Positions 9,660-17,792 of a DNA stretch of 64,000 bases are shown here, one piece after another. Position 1 is the first letter of the stretch. Every line of letters starts with the position of its first letter. The notes beneath the pieces were generated by a model. That model was not told where the DNA came from. It ran no database searches and saw nothing but the letters and a program-made list of their open reading frames with translations. The stretch lies in assembly GCF_001650875.1 (NCBI RefSeq), contig NZ_LXYI01000023.1:186001-250000 (forward strand), written 5' to 3'. The translations under genes were made by a program, and so were the position numbers. This DNA comes from Sulfitobacter sp. EhC04. Lineage in GTDB: Bacteria; Pseudomonadota; Alphaproteobacteria; Rhodobacterales; Rhodobacteraceae.

Positions 9660-11846
9660 ATGAGCACGATGTTTGACGGTGCGGTTGTGACCGGGCTCTG
9701 GCGCTATCCGATCAGTACGCTGGGCGGCGAGCATTGCGATAGCCTCCAGTTGGCCCAAGGCGGGCCGGTCGGGGACCGCACCCATGGGCTTTTCGATGCC
9801 GAGACTGGCGAGAATGCCTATCCCGTGCGCGATCCCCGCTGGAACCGGGCCCCCGAGATATCTGCACGGATCAGCAACGGCACCCCCCAGGCTTCTTGTG
9901 ACGGAAAGGTCTGGCTTGATGTCGAAAGCGCGCCAGCCCGTGAGATGCTGTCGTCGCATTTCGGGCGCGGGGTAGAGGCCCGACGTTACGGTGCATTGTC
10001 CGCTGACGGCATTGTCGCCGAGGCCCGATATTCGATGGCACCGGTGCATCTGATCAGTCGGCAGGCGCTGGCGCAATTGTCCCGAGTCCTTCCGCAAAGC
10101 GACATTGATCCGCGCCGTTTTCGCCCGAACATTGTGGTTGATTTGCCAAGCGCACCAGAGGGTATTCCGGAATACAATCTGCTTGGCCAAAAATTCCGGA
10201 TTGGGAACGTCATCTTGCGCGGCGTCTCGCATTGCGGGCGATGCGGGTTTACTACTTTAGCGCAGGGTGAATTGCCAGCCGATCCTGACGTCTTGCGGAC
10301 ACTGGTCGACCGTTTTCAACGCAATCTGGGGATCTATTGTGTTGTCGAAACGGAAGGGACGCTTCAGGTCGGACAGAGGCTTGAGATCCCGCGCCCTCGG
10401 CCAATTGTGATCGTGGGCGCGGGGCAGGCCGGAGCGATGGCCGCACGAACCCTGCGTGAATTGGGGTATCGCGGGCCTGTACACTTGATTGGCAACGAGG
10501 CAAGGCCACCCTACGAGCGGCCAGAGCTGTCCAAGGCGCTGTTCCGTGGCGTGCCGGATACCGATGCGATGACGCTGGATGAGGCTAAGAGCCTGGACAT
10601 CGACCTGAGGCTCGACAGTGGGGTTGTGGCGGTGGACCCGGATACCAGCCAACTGACGCTGGCCGATGGCAACAGTCTCGACTTTGCGCGGTTGGTCATT
10701 GCAACCGGCGGGCGGGCGCGGAATCCGATGGCGACGACCGGGCCACGCGTGCGCACATTGCGGACCCGCGACGACGCGCAGGCCATCGCTTTGGCAGCAC
10801 CGCGCCGCTTGTTGATCCTGGGGGGCGGCTGGATCGCCATGGAGGCCGCCGCTGCCGCCCGTGCCGCCGGGATCGACGTGACGGTTCTGGTGCGTGGACC
10901 GGCGCTGGCGCATCGCTTGCTGCCGAGAGGAGTTTCCGATCATCTTGCCGCATTACACCGCAGTCATGGTATCGATCTTCGTCTGGGTGTCACCGCTGAG
11001 TTCTCTGTCGATGAAAATGCGGTTCACGCCCGCATCGACGATTGTGAGATGTCGGCGGATATGCTGCTGATTGCCACCGGGATCGCGCCCAACGATGACC
11101 TTGGCCGCCAGGCCGGGATCGCGTCTGACGCAGGGATTATCGCAGATGCCGCCGGGAAAACCGGCAACCCGCTCATCCATGCAGTTGGCGATGTGGCATT
11201 GCAACCGGGACCATCAGCGCCCGCGCGGATCGAAAGCTGGCAGAATGCCAACGATCAGGCGCGTGCATGTGTGCAGGCAATGCTGGGCCTGCCATTATCG
11301 CCCCGCGCGCCACTGCGGTTCTGGTCGGATCAATTCGGCAAGCGGATTCAGATTGCGGGCCTTCCTCATGCGGAGGCCACGCTTTGCAGCGTAACCGGGG
11401 ATGCGGAACGGCCATTCTGGGACTATGGCGATTTTGCAATCGGCGTGGACCGCCCGCAGGAAATTCACTGCTTCGATTCAGAGCCCCGGCCAGAGACTGC
11501 GCGCCCTCAGCCACCTGTGCCAGTTGGGCCGGGCCGCAAACTTGTCGCGCGTTCCGCCGTGCCGGAGGGCGCATTGCTTCGCATCAAAGACCCCGAGTAT
11601 GGCGTGTTGGCCGTGACACGAACCAACGGCCGGGTCTATGCTGTTGCGGATGCCTGTCCGCATGCTCTGGCGTCTTTGTCGGATGGTTTCGTAGCAGATG
11701 GGCATATCGTTTGCCCCGTGCATTTCGCGGAATTTGACCTTGCGGATGGTACGCCACGCAAAGCGCCTGCGGGATGCAGGAAATTGACCGTCCATGCGGT
11801 CAGTGAAACCGACGATCTGGTCCTGATCCACGACGGACAAACATAG
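9660..11846 (+). CDS. Three-domain fusion: MOSC (mARC/YcbX-like) - FAD/NAD(P)H reductase - Rieske [2Fe-2S]
   Basis: A 728-residue protein with three recognisable parts. Residues about 1-245 are a MOSC N-terminal barrel plus MOSC domain: GLWRYPISTLGGE, VGDRTHGLFD, RRFRPNIVVD and HCGRCGFTT, whose last cysteine matches the molybdenum-ligating cysteine of mARC/YcbX. Residues about 248-625 are a putidaredoxin/BphA4-type reductase with two nucleotide motifs (VIVGAGQAGAMAA, LLILGGGWIAMEAAA) and HAVGDVAL. Residues about 630-728 are a Rieske domain with CPHA and CPVH ligands. Known mARC/YcbX enzymes reduce N-hydroxylated compounds using separate redox partners; here all partners appear to be on one chain. 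ATG 9660 was chosen because the upstream codons (from TTG 9627) do not fit the fold. Confidence 0.88.
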   Translation: MSTMFDGAVVTGLWRYPISTLGGEHCDSLQLAQGGPVGDRTHGLFDAETGENAYPVRDPRWNRAPEISARISNGTPQASCDGKVWLDVESAPAREMLSSHFGRGVEARRYGALSADGIVAEARYSMAPVHLISRQALAQLSRVLPQSDIDPRRFRPNIVVDLPSAPEGIPEYNLLGQKFRIGNVILRGVSHCGRCGFTTLAQGELPADPDVLRTLVDRFQRNLGIYCVVETEGTLQVGQRLEIPRPRPIVIVGAGQAGAMAARTLRELGYRGPVHLIGNEARPPYERPELSKALFRGVPDTDAMTLDEAKSLDIDLRLDSGVVAVDPDTSQLTLADGNSLDFARLVIATGGRARNPMATTGPRVRTLRTRDDAQAIALAAPRRLLILGGGWIAMEAAAAARAAGIDVTVLVRGPALAHRLLPRGVSDHLAALHRSHGIDLRLGVTAEFSVDENAVHARIDDCEMSADMLLIATGIAPNDDLGRQAGIASDAGIIADAAGKTGNPLIHAVGDVALQPGPSAPARIESWQNANDQARACVQAMLGLPLSPRAPLRFWSDQFGKRIQIAGLPHAEATLCSVTGDAERPFWDYGDFAIGVDRPQEIHCFDSEPRPETARPQPPVPVGPGRKLVARSAVPEGALLRIKDPEYGVLAVTRTNGRVYAVADACPHALASLSDGFVADGHIVCPVHFAEFDLADGTPRKAPAGCRKLTVHAVSETDDLVLIHDGQT

Positions 11847-12099
11847 AGCAGTGCGCGCGATACTTGAACCATCTAGCGCTGCTGTATCGGCGATCAAAAG
11901 GTCGGCGTACCTGTTTTGGCAGCGCAAAATTTGGGTGGTTGTCGCACGGGACATCGGTTTGCCGAAGAATTTCATGCGGCAGAATATTCTGCTATGTGAT
12001 GGCTTTCGATAGATTACTTCGACTAAATTCGGGCAGAGTGCTTTTCAACGGATAGCTCAAACCCAAGGGTGCGCTCAAACAGAACGGGATGGGAAGCAA
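11847..12099. promoter_or_regulatory. AT-rich intergenic region with a 14-bp palindrome
   Basis: About 250 bases, more AT-rich than the neighbouring genes. It contains the perfect palindrome GCAGAATATTCTGC at 11979-11992, about 108 bases before the GNAT start. This is a plausible operator for the downstream gene, but the cognate regulator is not identified. Confidence 0.4.
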
Positions 12100-13068
12100 A
12101 TGCAGAGTGAAAGCGGGGGCAGGGTCAAAAGCCATCACGCCGACAGTGAGAGCGCTGCGCATTACGAGGTCTTTATGGCCGAACTATCCCCTGAAGAAGA
12201 CGCGCGTCTGAAGCTGGACAGCTACGACGCCGATATCCGACCTCTTGTTGCCGCCGACCGCGCGCTGTTGCATGAGCTGACCGTTTCAGTGTTGTGGCCG
12301 CATCGTGCGTTGGATCTTGATATGCTTCTGTCGCTTGGCAAGGGGTACATCGCCCATGATGAGATTGGCCGCCCGCTTGGATCAGCCATGTATTTCCCGG
12401 CAGGCGATGATTTTGCTATGTGCGGGATGATGATGACCACACCGCGTTTGCAGACCCAGGGTGTCGGGCGGCGGCTCTTGCGGCGTATCCTGGCAGATTG
12501 CAAAGGCCGCGATTTGCGGTTGTCAGCCACGCGGTCTGGATATCGGCTGTACCGTGATGCCGGGTTTTTGACCGTCGGGACGATCTGGCAGCAGCAGGGG
12601 ATCGCGCGGCTTGCCCATTTGCCTGAAGCTGTCCCGGGGTTGGATGTGCGTCCGCTTGCAGCGGCCGACCATGGCGCCGTGGCCGCATTGGACACCCTGG
12701 CCTTTGGTGCCGACCGTCAGTCGGTCAAGGCGGCGATGCTGCGCGAGTCTGGCGGTGTCGTTGCCCTGCGCGACGGCGAAGTCCGCGGTTTTGCGTTGGT
12801 GCGGTCCTTTGGCAAGGGGGTGGTGATTGGTCCGGTGGTGGCGGAGGATGACCGGATGGCGATGCTGCTCTGCGCCCCGCTGTTCCAGCAATACGAGGGC
12901 CAGTTTGTCCGTCTGGATACACCGCAGCAAAGCGAAAATTTCAAAGCGTTCCTGTTTGCCGCAGGCCTGGGCGGGTTCGACACCTGCACCGAGATGCGGA
13001 TCGGACCGCAGCGGCGGGCCAAGACTGGTGCGTGTCTTTATGGTCTGGCCGCGCATTCCTTGGGATAA
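12100..13068 (+). CDS. GNAT-family N-acetyltransferase with C-terminal Acetyltransf_18-like domain
   Basis: 322-residue two-domain protein. The N-terminal half is a GNAT fold with the acetyl-CoA loop RLQTQGVGRRLLRRI and the strand-helix SATRSGYRLYRDAGF; the C-terminal half (about 185-322) resembles the second domain of YitH-like acetyltransferases. It is clearly paralogous to the gene at 16930: both share WPHR, SxxKG, the GxGRRL/GRAL loop, LRLxAT, LY...GF and QQGIA/HQGIA. The ATG at 12100 has a GGGA-type site; an internal ATG at 12175 (MAELSPEEDARL) is an alternative start close to where the similarity begins. The acyl acceptor is unknown; the neighbours suggest an amine or amino acid. Confidence 0.88.
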   Translation: MQSESGGRVKSHHADSESAAHYEVFMAELSPEEDARLKLDSYDADIRPLVAADRALLHELTVSVLWPHRALDLDMLLSLGKGYIAHDEIGRPLGSAMYFPAGDDFAMCGMMMTTPRLQTQGVGRRLLRRILADCKGRDLRLSATRSGYRLYRDAGFLTVGTIWQQQGIARLAHLPEAVPGLDVRPLAAADHGAVAALDTLAFGADRQSVKAAMLRESGGVVALRDGEVRGFALVRSFGKGVVIGPVVAEDDRMAMLLCAPLFQQYEGQFVRLDTPQQSENFKAFLFAAGLGGFDTCTEMRIGPQRRAKTGACLYGLAAHSLG

Positions 13069-13090
13069 CTGTGCGCCGCCTCGCTCCGGT

Positions 13091-14392
13091 TCAGGAAATG
13101 CGGTCTTTCAGCGCGAACCACATGCCGACCAACGGCAGGAACCACGGCTTGCCGCTGTGCAGCGGGATCGCGGGCCAGTCCAGCCCGTCGAGTGGATTGG
13201 TGTCCTTGCGTCCCATCGCCATATCCGCCAACGCCTGCCCGATCAATGTGGACATCTGTGCACCGTGGCCGGAATAGCCCATGCCATAGATCATACCGCA
13301 GGCCTCGCCCGCGCGGGGGTAGCGATCCTTGGTCATGCCGACAAGGCCACCCCAGCAATAGTCCAGTTGGACCTGCGCCAGTTGCGGAAAAATCCGTCCT
13401 ATCGCACGGTGCAGGACCTGGCCTGACAGCGCATCGGATTGCTGGTCGGATGTGGCCGAAAACCGGGCGCGCCCGCCAAAGATCAGGCGGTTGTCCGGGG
13501 ACAGACGGAAATAGTTGCCGATGTTCATGGAGGTCACGCAGGTGCGGTTGCCCGGAAGCGTCGCCGCAACCTCGTCCGGTGTCAGCGGGCGGGTGGCGAC
13601 GATGAACGAGCCGACCGAGATGATCCGTTTGCGGAAATAGGCCAGCGGCGCCTTGGCCACGCTGTCGGAATAGCTGCCCGAATAAGCTCCGGTGGCGACG
13701 ATGACGCGGTCGGCATTCAGCGTGCCCTTGGGTGTTTTCAGCGTCCAGCCACTGCCGAAACGGTCGCGCGCGACAACCGGCGCGCCCTCCCAGATCAGCG
13801 CGCCGTGGCGGTGGGCGGCATCCGCCAGGCCGGTGGCATAACGGCCCATGTGCATCATCGCGGATTTACCGTATAGCACCGCGCCATGAAATTCATCCGA
13901 CCCGATTTCAACGGCCAGATCCGCCTTTTCCAGCCAGCGCGTGTCGGGGTCGACTTCTTTGTGGATCAGCTCGAAGCCGCGCCGCAAACCCGCGACATGC
14001 GAAGGTTTGGACGCCAGTTTCAGCTTGCCCGAACGGCGGAAGTCACAGTCGATGTCTTCTTCGGCGATGAGATCCTCGATCATGTCGATAGAGCGGTCAT
14101 AGGCCTTGTAGAGCGCATGGGCGCGCGCCGCACCCAGATGCGATTTTGCTTCCGCATAGCCATGGGCCATGCCGTTGTTCAGATGCCCGCCGTTGCGCCC
14201 CGAACCGCCCGCGCCGATGTGGTCGGCTTCCAACAGGGCCACGCTGACGCCCGCGCGCGCCAGCCGCCGCGCGGCGTTCAGCCCGGTAAAGCCGCCGCCG
14301 ATCACCGCCAAGTCAATCTTGCCCGATACCGGGCCTTCCTGTGCCTTTGCGAAGGCAGGTGCGGTGTCATGCCAGAAAGGCGTATACTTCAT
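13091..14392 (-). CDS. FAD-dependent oxidoreductase, PuuB-like (DAO family)
   Basis: 433-residue DAO-family flavoprotein resembling gamma-glutamylputrescine oxidase (PuuB/OrdL group). The nucleotide motif is LAVIGGGFTGLNAA near residue 28, followed by GAGGSGRNGGHLNNG, and the C-terminal GMGYSGHGAQMST is typical of the group. ATG 14392 is preceded by GGAGG; the codon before it (GTG) is in frame but less likely. It is transcribed with the HAD gene at 14409 (16-base gap) against the surrounding genes. The reaction is probably oxidative deamination of an amine or gamma-glutamyl amine to an aldehyde, which the aldehyde dehydrogenases at 21746 or 24276 could take over. Confidence 0.88.
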   Translation of the reverse strand: MKYTPFWHDTAPAFAKAQEGPVSGKIDLAVIGGGFTGLNAARRLARAGVSVALLEADHIGAGGSGRNGGHLNNGMAHGYAEAKSHLGAARAHALYKAYDRSIDMIEDLIAEEDIDCDFRRSGKLKLASKPSHVAGLRRGFELIHKEVDPDTRWLEKADLAVEIGSDEFHGAVLYGKSAMMHMGRYATGLADAAHRHGALIWEGAPVVARDRFGSGWTLKTPKGTLNADRVIVATGAYSGSYSDSVAKAPLAYFRKRIISVGSFIVATRPLTPDEVAATLPGNRTCVTSMNIGNYFRLSPDNRLIFGGRARFSATSDQQSDALSGQVLHRAIGRIFPQLAQVQLDYCWGGLVGMTKDRYPRAGEACGMIYGMGYSGHGAQMSTLIGQALADMAMGRKDTNPLDGLDWPAIPLHSGKPWFLPLVGMWFALKDRIS

Positions 14393-14408
14393 CACTGCCT
14401 CCAGGGCG

Positions 14409-15074
14409 TCAAAGGCCCACTACCGCAGCCAGACCCGAGATGTCCTTGATTTCGGTATAGCCATAATAGGGGTTTGCCGGTTCGTGGCCACGGTTCACCC
14501 AGACCTTGTGGTTGATGCCCAGATCATGCGCGGTCATCAGGTCATAGCGGAAACTGGATGAGACATGCAGAACGTCCTCGGGGCCGCACCCCAGCATGTC
14601 GAACATATACTCAAATGCCTGCATCTGCGGCTTGTAGGCCTGCGCGCTTTCGGCGGTGTAAACATGGGCGATGGGTGCGCCAAGTTTTGCGATGTTGTGC
14701 GGAATCTGGTCGTTCATCGAATTGGTCAGGGCCACCAGCGGGATCTTGTTCGCGATTTTGGCCAGGCCTGCGGGCACGTCGGCGTGTGGCCCCCATGTCG
14801 GCACGCGGGTATAGATTTCGGCGGCCACGGCGGGGTCAAAGGCGACACCGTTGCGCTTGCATGTGCGTTCCAGCGCATTGTGGACGATTTCGGCATAGGG
14901 CTTCCATGCGCCCAGCACCTCGTCCAGCCGATAGCCCGAGAAATCGGCCACGAACTTGTCCATCTGCGCGGGCGACAGCTGGTCTGCGTAATGGGCGCGT
15001 GCGGCGCCTGCCATGTCGAAGTTGATCATCGTGCCGTGGCAGTCGAAGCTGATAAATTTGGGGCGGAAGGTCAT
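14409..15074 (-). CDS. HAD-superfamily hydrolase, 2-haloacid dehalogenase type II family
   Basis: 221-residue HAD protein. Motif I is SFDCHGTMI with the nucleophilic aspartate at residue 10, motif II is LVALTNS, the lysine lies in SAQAYKPQ, and the acidic motif is around DVLHVSSSFRYDLMTAHD. This matches the haloacid-dehalogenase (type II) subgroup, where the nucleophile attacks carbon rather than phosphorus, but family membership does not prove dehalogenation. It has a cap-domain insertion after motif I. It is the upstream partner of the PuuB-like gene, and its promoter region (15075-15294) is shared with the divergent cupin gene. Confidence 0.87.
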   Translation of the reverse strand: MTFRPKFISFDCHGTMINFDMAGAARAHYADQLSPAQMDKFVADFSGYRLDEVLGAWKPYAEIVHNALERTCKRNGVAFDPAVAAEIYTRVPTWGPHADVPAGLAKIANKIPLVALTNSMNDQIPHNIAKLGAPIAHVYTAESAQAYKPQMQAFEYMFDMLGCGPEDVLHVSSSFRYDLMTAHDLGINHKVWVNRGHEPANPYYGYTEIKDISGLAAVVGL

Positions 15075-15294
15075 CGGTCTCTCCGGAGTTTGCGTTGCAA
15101 TGATGTTCGCCCGTTTCGCGCCACATGGCTTGCCGCGTTTGAGGATTTGCGAGCATTAAATTGCGTTTATCGCGCGGCATCCGGCATGACCTGCCGCCGG
15201 GGTGGAAACTTCGGTCAGGATCGCGGGGCAAGCTGGTGCACTGTGTATGAACAGACAAACGCGCCGGTTGGCGCATCAACAGAAAGCCCCTATC

Positions 15295-15675
15295 ATGGCC
15301 CTTATCGTCCCGATTGATATCGCCCCCGCATTTGCCCCCCGCGAACATGTGGCCGCCCCCGACCGCTTGATCGCAGGCGGACCGGCGTTTCGCACATGGG
15401 CGTTGGACGAGGCGCTGGCAGAGGCGGCGCAATGGGGTCAGATCCGCACCGGCGTCTGGGAAGCCACACCCGGCACGACGCTGTCGATCAAGGGGGACAC
15501 ATTCGAGTTCTGTCATATACTGTCAGGACGGGCCGAGATCAGCGAAGAGGGCGGTGCGACACATAGTTTTGGTGCGGGCGACAGTTTTGTGATGAAGCCG
15601 GGCTTTGTGGGCCAGTGGAAAACGCTTGAAACCCTGCGCAAGATCTATGTCATCGCAGCACCTGTCGCGGGGTGA
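15295..15675 (+). CDS. Small cupin-domain protein (DUF861/Cupin_3 type)
   Basis: 126-residue single-domain cupin related to the ureidoglycine-aminohydrolase/EutQ-like Cupin_3 group. It has GVWEATPGTT, an ISEEGG turn and FGAGDSFVMKPGF, the usual two-motif barrel. The ATG at 15295 starts MALIVPIDIAP; the open frame upstream is only a leader. Its stop overlaps the beginning of the ArgE-like gene, so the two are translationally coupled and the cupin probably acts on, or senses, the same small molecule. A specific reaction cannot be assigned. Confidence 0.85.
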   Translation: MALIVPIDIAPAFAPREHVAAPDRLIAGGPAFRTWALDEALAEAAQWGQIRTGVWEATPGTTLSIKGDTFEFCHILSGRAEISEEGGATHSFGAGDSFVMKPGFVGQWKTLETLRKIYVIAAPVAG

Positions 15676-15680
15676 GTGCT

Positions 15681-16793
15681 ATGCAGGCATCCGCCGTTGA
15701 TTTGCTGGAACGCTTTGTCGGATTTCCCACTGTAGTCGGCACGCCCAACGACGGGCTGATGCAGTTTGTGGCCGATTACCTGCGCGAACATGGGGTGCCC
15801 TATCATCTGCTCAAAGGGCCGGAAGGCGACCGCTACAACCTTTTCGCCACCATCGGGGATGCGTCGCGGCCCGGTTATATCCTGTCGGGTCACGTCGATG
15901 TGGTGCCTGCGGGCGAGCCGGAATGGCGGGGCGATCCCTTTGTCCTGCGCCGCGACGGCGGACGGCTGATCGGGCGGGGCAGTTGCGACATGAAGGGCTA
16001 TGTGGCGGCAGTTCTGGCGACTGTGCCCGAACTGGTGCGTATGGACCTGTCTGCGCCGGTGCATATCGCGCTGTCCTATGACGAAGAGGCGGGCTGTCGC
16101 GGTGTGCCGCATATGATTGCGGCGCTGCCGGATCTCTGCGCGCCGCCGTTAGGCTGTATCGTCGGAGAGCCGACCGGGCTGGTGCCGGTGCTGGCACACA
16201 AGGGCAAGGCGGCGCTGCGGCTGGTGGCGCAGGGCAAGTCGGGGCACAGTTCGCGCCCTGATCAGGGTGCAAACGCCATTCACGCGCTCTTGCCCGCGCT
16301 GGAGGCCGCGCGCGTTCAGGCAGAGGCACTGCGCGATGGGCCGCAAGATGGACGTTTCGCGCCGCCTTATTCCAGCCTTCAGATTGGCACTCTGCAGGGC
16401 GGTCAGGCGCTGAACATCATCCCCGATCATGCCGAGGCGAGCATCGAGGCGCGGGCGATTGCAGGTGTCGATCCCAAGACGCTGCTGGCACCGGTAATGG
16501 ATGCCTTGGGGCCGCGGGTGCGCGGTGAATGGCTGTCGTCCTATCCGGCACTTTCGCTGGATGCGGGTCATCCGCTGGCCGCTTTGGCTGCGCAGATCTC
16601 GGGGCGCGACCCGCTGGGCGCCGTCAGCTTTGGCACCGAGGCGGGGCTCTTCCAGCAGGCGGGCATTGCGTCGGTGATTTGCGGTCCGGGCGACATCGGG
16701 CGCGCGCACCGGCCCGAGGAATATCTGACCGAGGAAGAGTTGGCCGGGACGGTTGCAATGATCCGGGCGCTGGGGCGACGACTGTCGGTGTGA
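15681..16793 (+). CDS. ArgE/DapE-family M20 deacylase
   Basis: 370-residue zinc amidohydrolase of the acetylornithine deacetylase family. Metal and catalytic motifs are intact: GHVDVVP, GRGSCDMKG, SYDEEAG, GEPTG, a HSSRPDQG dimerisation-domain histidine, FGTEAGLFQ and GRAHRPEEYL. It removes an N-acyl group (acetyl or similar) from an amino acid or amine. GGGGTGAG lies just before the ATG at 15681; a GTG at 15672 that overlaps the cupin stop is the alternative. Lying between two GNAT paralogues and beside an aminotransferase, it may deacylate the imported compound rather than serve arginine synthesis. Confidence 0.9.
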   Translation: MQASAVDLLERFVGFPTVVGTPNDGLMQFVADYLREHGVPYHLLKGPEGDRYNLFATIGDASRPGYILSGHVDVVPAGEPEWRGDPFVLRRDGGRLIGRGSCDMKGYVAAVLATVPELVRMDLSAPVHIALSYDEEAGCRGVPHMIAALPDLCAPPLGCIVGEPTGLVPVLAHKGKAALRLVAQGKSGHSSRPDQGANAIHALLPALEAARVQAEALRDGPQDGRFAPPYSSLQIGTLQGGQALNIIPDHAEASIEARAIAGVDPKTLLAPVMDALGPRVRGEWLSSYPALSLDAGHPLAALAAQISGRDPLGAVSFGTEAGLFQQAGIASVICGPGDIGRAHRPEEYLTEEELAGTVAMIRALGRRLSV

Positions 16794-16929
16794 TCGCAAG
16801 AATGGTACGCGGCATTTTCTGCGGCGGCGCTGATGTGTTGCAACAGAAAACTGCGGCGGCGGGCGGGGATCAGAATAAAACTGCCGCCTTCAGGATTCTA
16901 AATTGGTGACAAAAAAGGATGGATTGTTA

Positions 16930-17775
16930 ATGACCGCTTCCAAACCCGACACCGCCACATTGTCGCAAGACAATTTTCAGATCACGGCCTTTGAACCAAC
17001 CCATCTGGACGGTGCGCTGCGTCTGTCCGCCGAGGCAGGTTGGCCGCACCGCACCGAGGACTGGCAGTTGGCACTGTCGGTGTCCAAAGGGGTTGTGGCG
17101 CTGGCGGGGGGCGAGGTTGTCGGAACCGCGTTGTGCTCCCCCTTTGGCGATGTGGCGGCGATGAACATGATTATCGTCGATGCGCGGATGCGCGGGCGCG
17201 GGCTGGGGCGGGCGCTGATGGAACAGGTCATTGCCTTTGGCGGCGCGCGCGAGTTGCGTCTGACCGCCACCGCAGACGGGCTGCCGCTGTATGAGAAGCT
17301 GGGCTTTGCGGCCTGTGGCAAGGTGCTTCAGCATCAGGGCATCGCGCAGGATGCGACGCCCGAATTGCCCGTATACACCGGCGATGTGCAGGATATGCCC
17401 GCGCTGGCGGCGCTGGATTTGCAGGCATCGGGCCTGTCGAGGGCCGGATTGCTGGCGGTGATCGCCGCCCAGGGCGAAGTGTTGCGCTGCGGAAACGGAT
17501 TCGCCTTGTTGCGCGATTTCGGGCGCGGGCGGGTGCTGGGGCCGGTTGTGGGGCAGGACGTGGCCAGTGCTGCGGCGCTGATGGCCGAAGCCGCTCGGCG
17601 CTGCGCCGGTCAGTTTCTGCGCGTTGATCTGCCCTCCGATGCAGGCCTGAGCAAGACCGCGACGCAGCTGGGTCTGGTGGCGGCTGGCGGTGGTGTTGCC
17701 ATGAAAAAGGCTGCGAAAACGCGCGCGCCGTCAAACTATAAAACCTTTGCGCTTTTGTCGCAGGCGCTGGGATAA
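16930..17775 (+). CDS. GNAT-family N-acetyltransferase, paralogue of the 12100 gene
   Basis: 281-residue GNAT protein with the acetyl-CoA loop RMRGRGLGRALMEQV, ELRLTATADGLPLYEKLGF and a C-terminal second domain ending SQALG, matching AHSLG in the first paralogue. ATG 16930 is supported by AAGGA about ten bases upstream; the TTG/GTG codons further up are less likely. It precedes the aminotransferase by a few bases, so it is co-transcribed with amine metabolism. Polyamine, amino-acid or antibiotic acetylation are all possible. Confidence 0.88.
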   Translation: MTASKPDTATLSQDNFQITAFEPTHLDGALRLSAEAGWPHRTEDWQLALSVSKGVVALAGGEVVGTALCSPFGDVAAMNMIIVDARMRGRGLGRALMEQVIAFGGARELRLTATADGLPLYEKLGFAACGKVLQHQGIAQDATPELPVYTGDVQDMPALAALDLQASGLSRAGLLAVIAAQGEVLRCGNGFALLRDFGRGRVLGPVVGQDVASAAALMAEAARRCAGQFLRVDLPSDAGLSKTATQLGLVAAGGGVAMKKAAKTRAPSNYKTFALLSQALG

Positions 17776-17792
17776 CCTGAGTGGGACGGATC

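Noticed and set aside
15672-16793. Arginine-biosynthesis acetylornithine deacetylase (argE)
   Set aside because: Family match is good, but no arginine gene is near and the gene is coupled to a cupin within an amine block, so the symbol was withheld.
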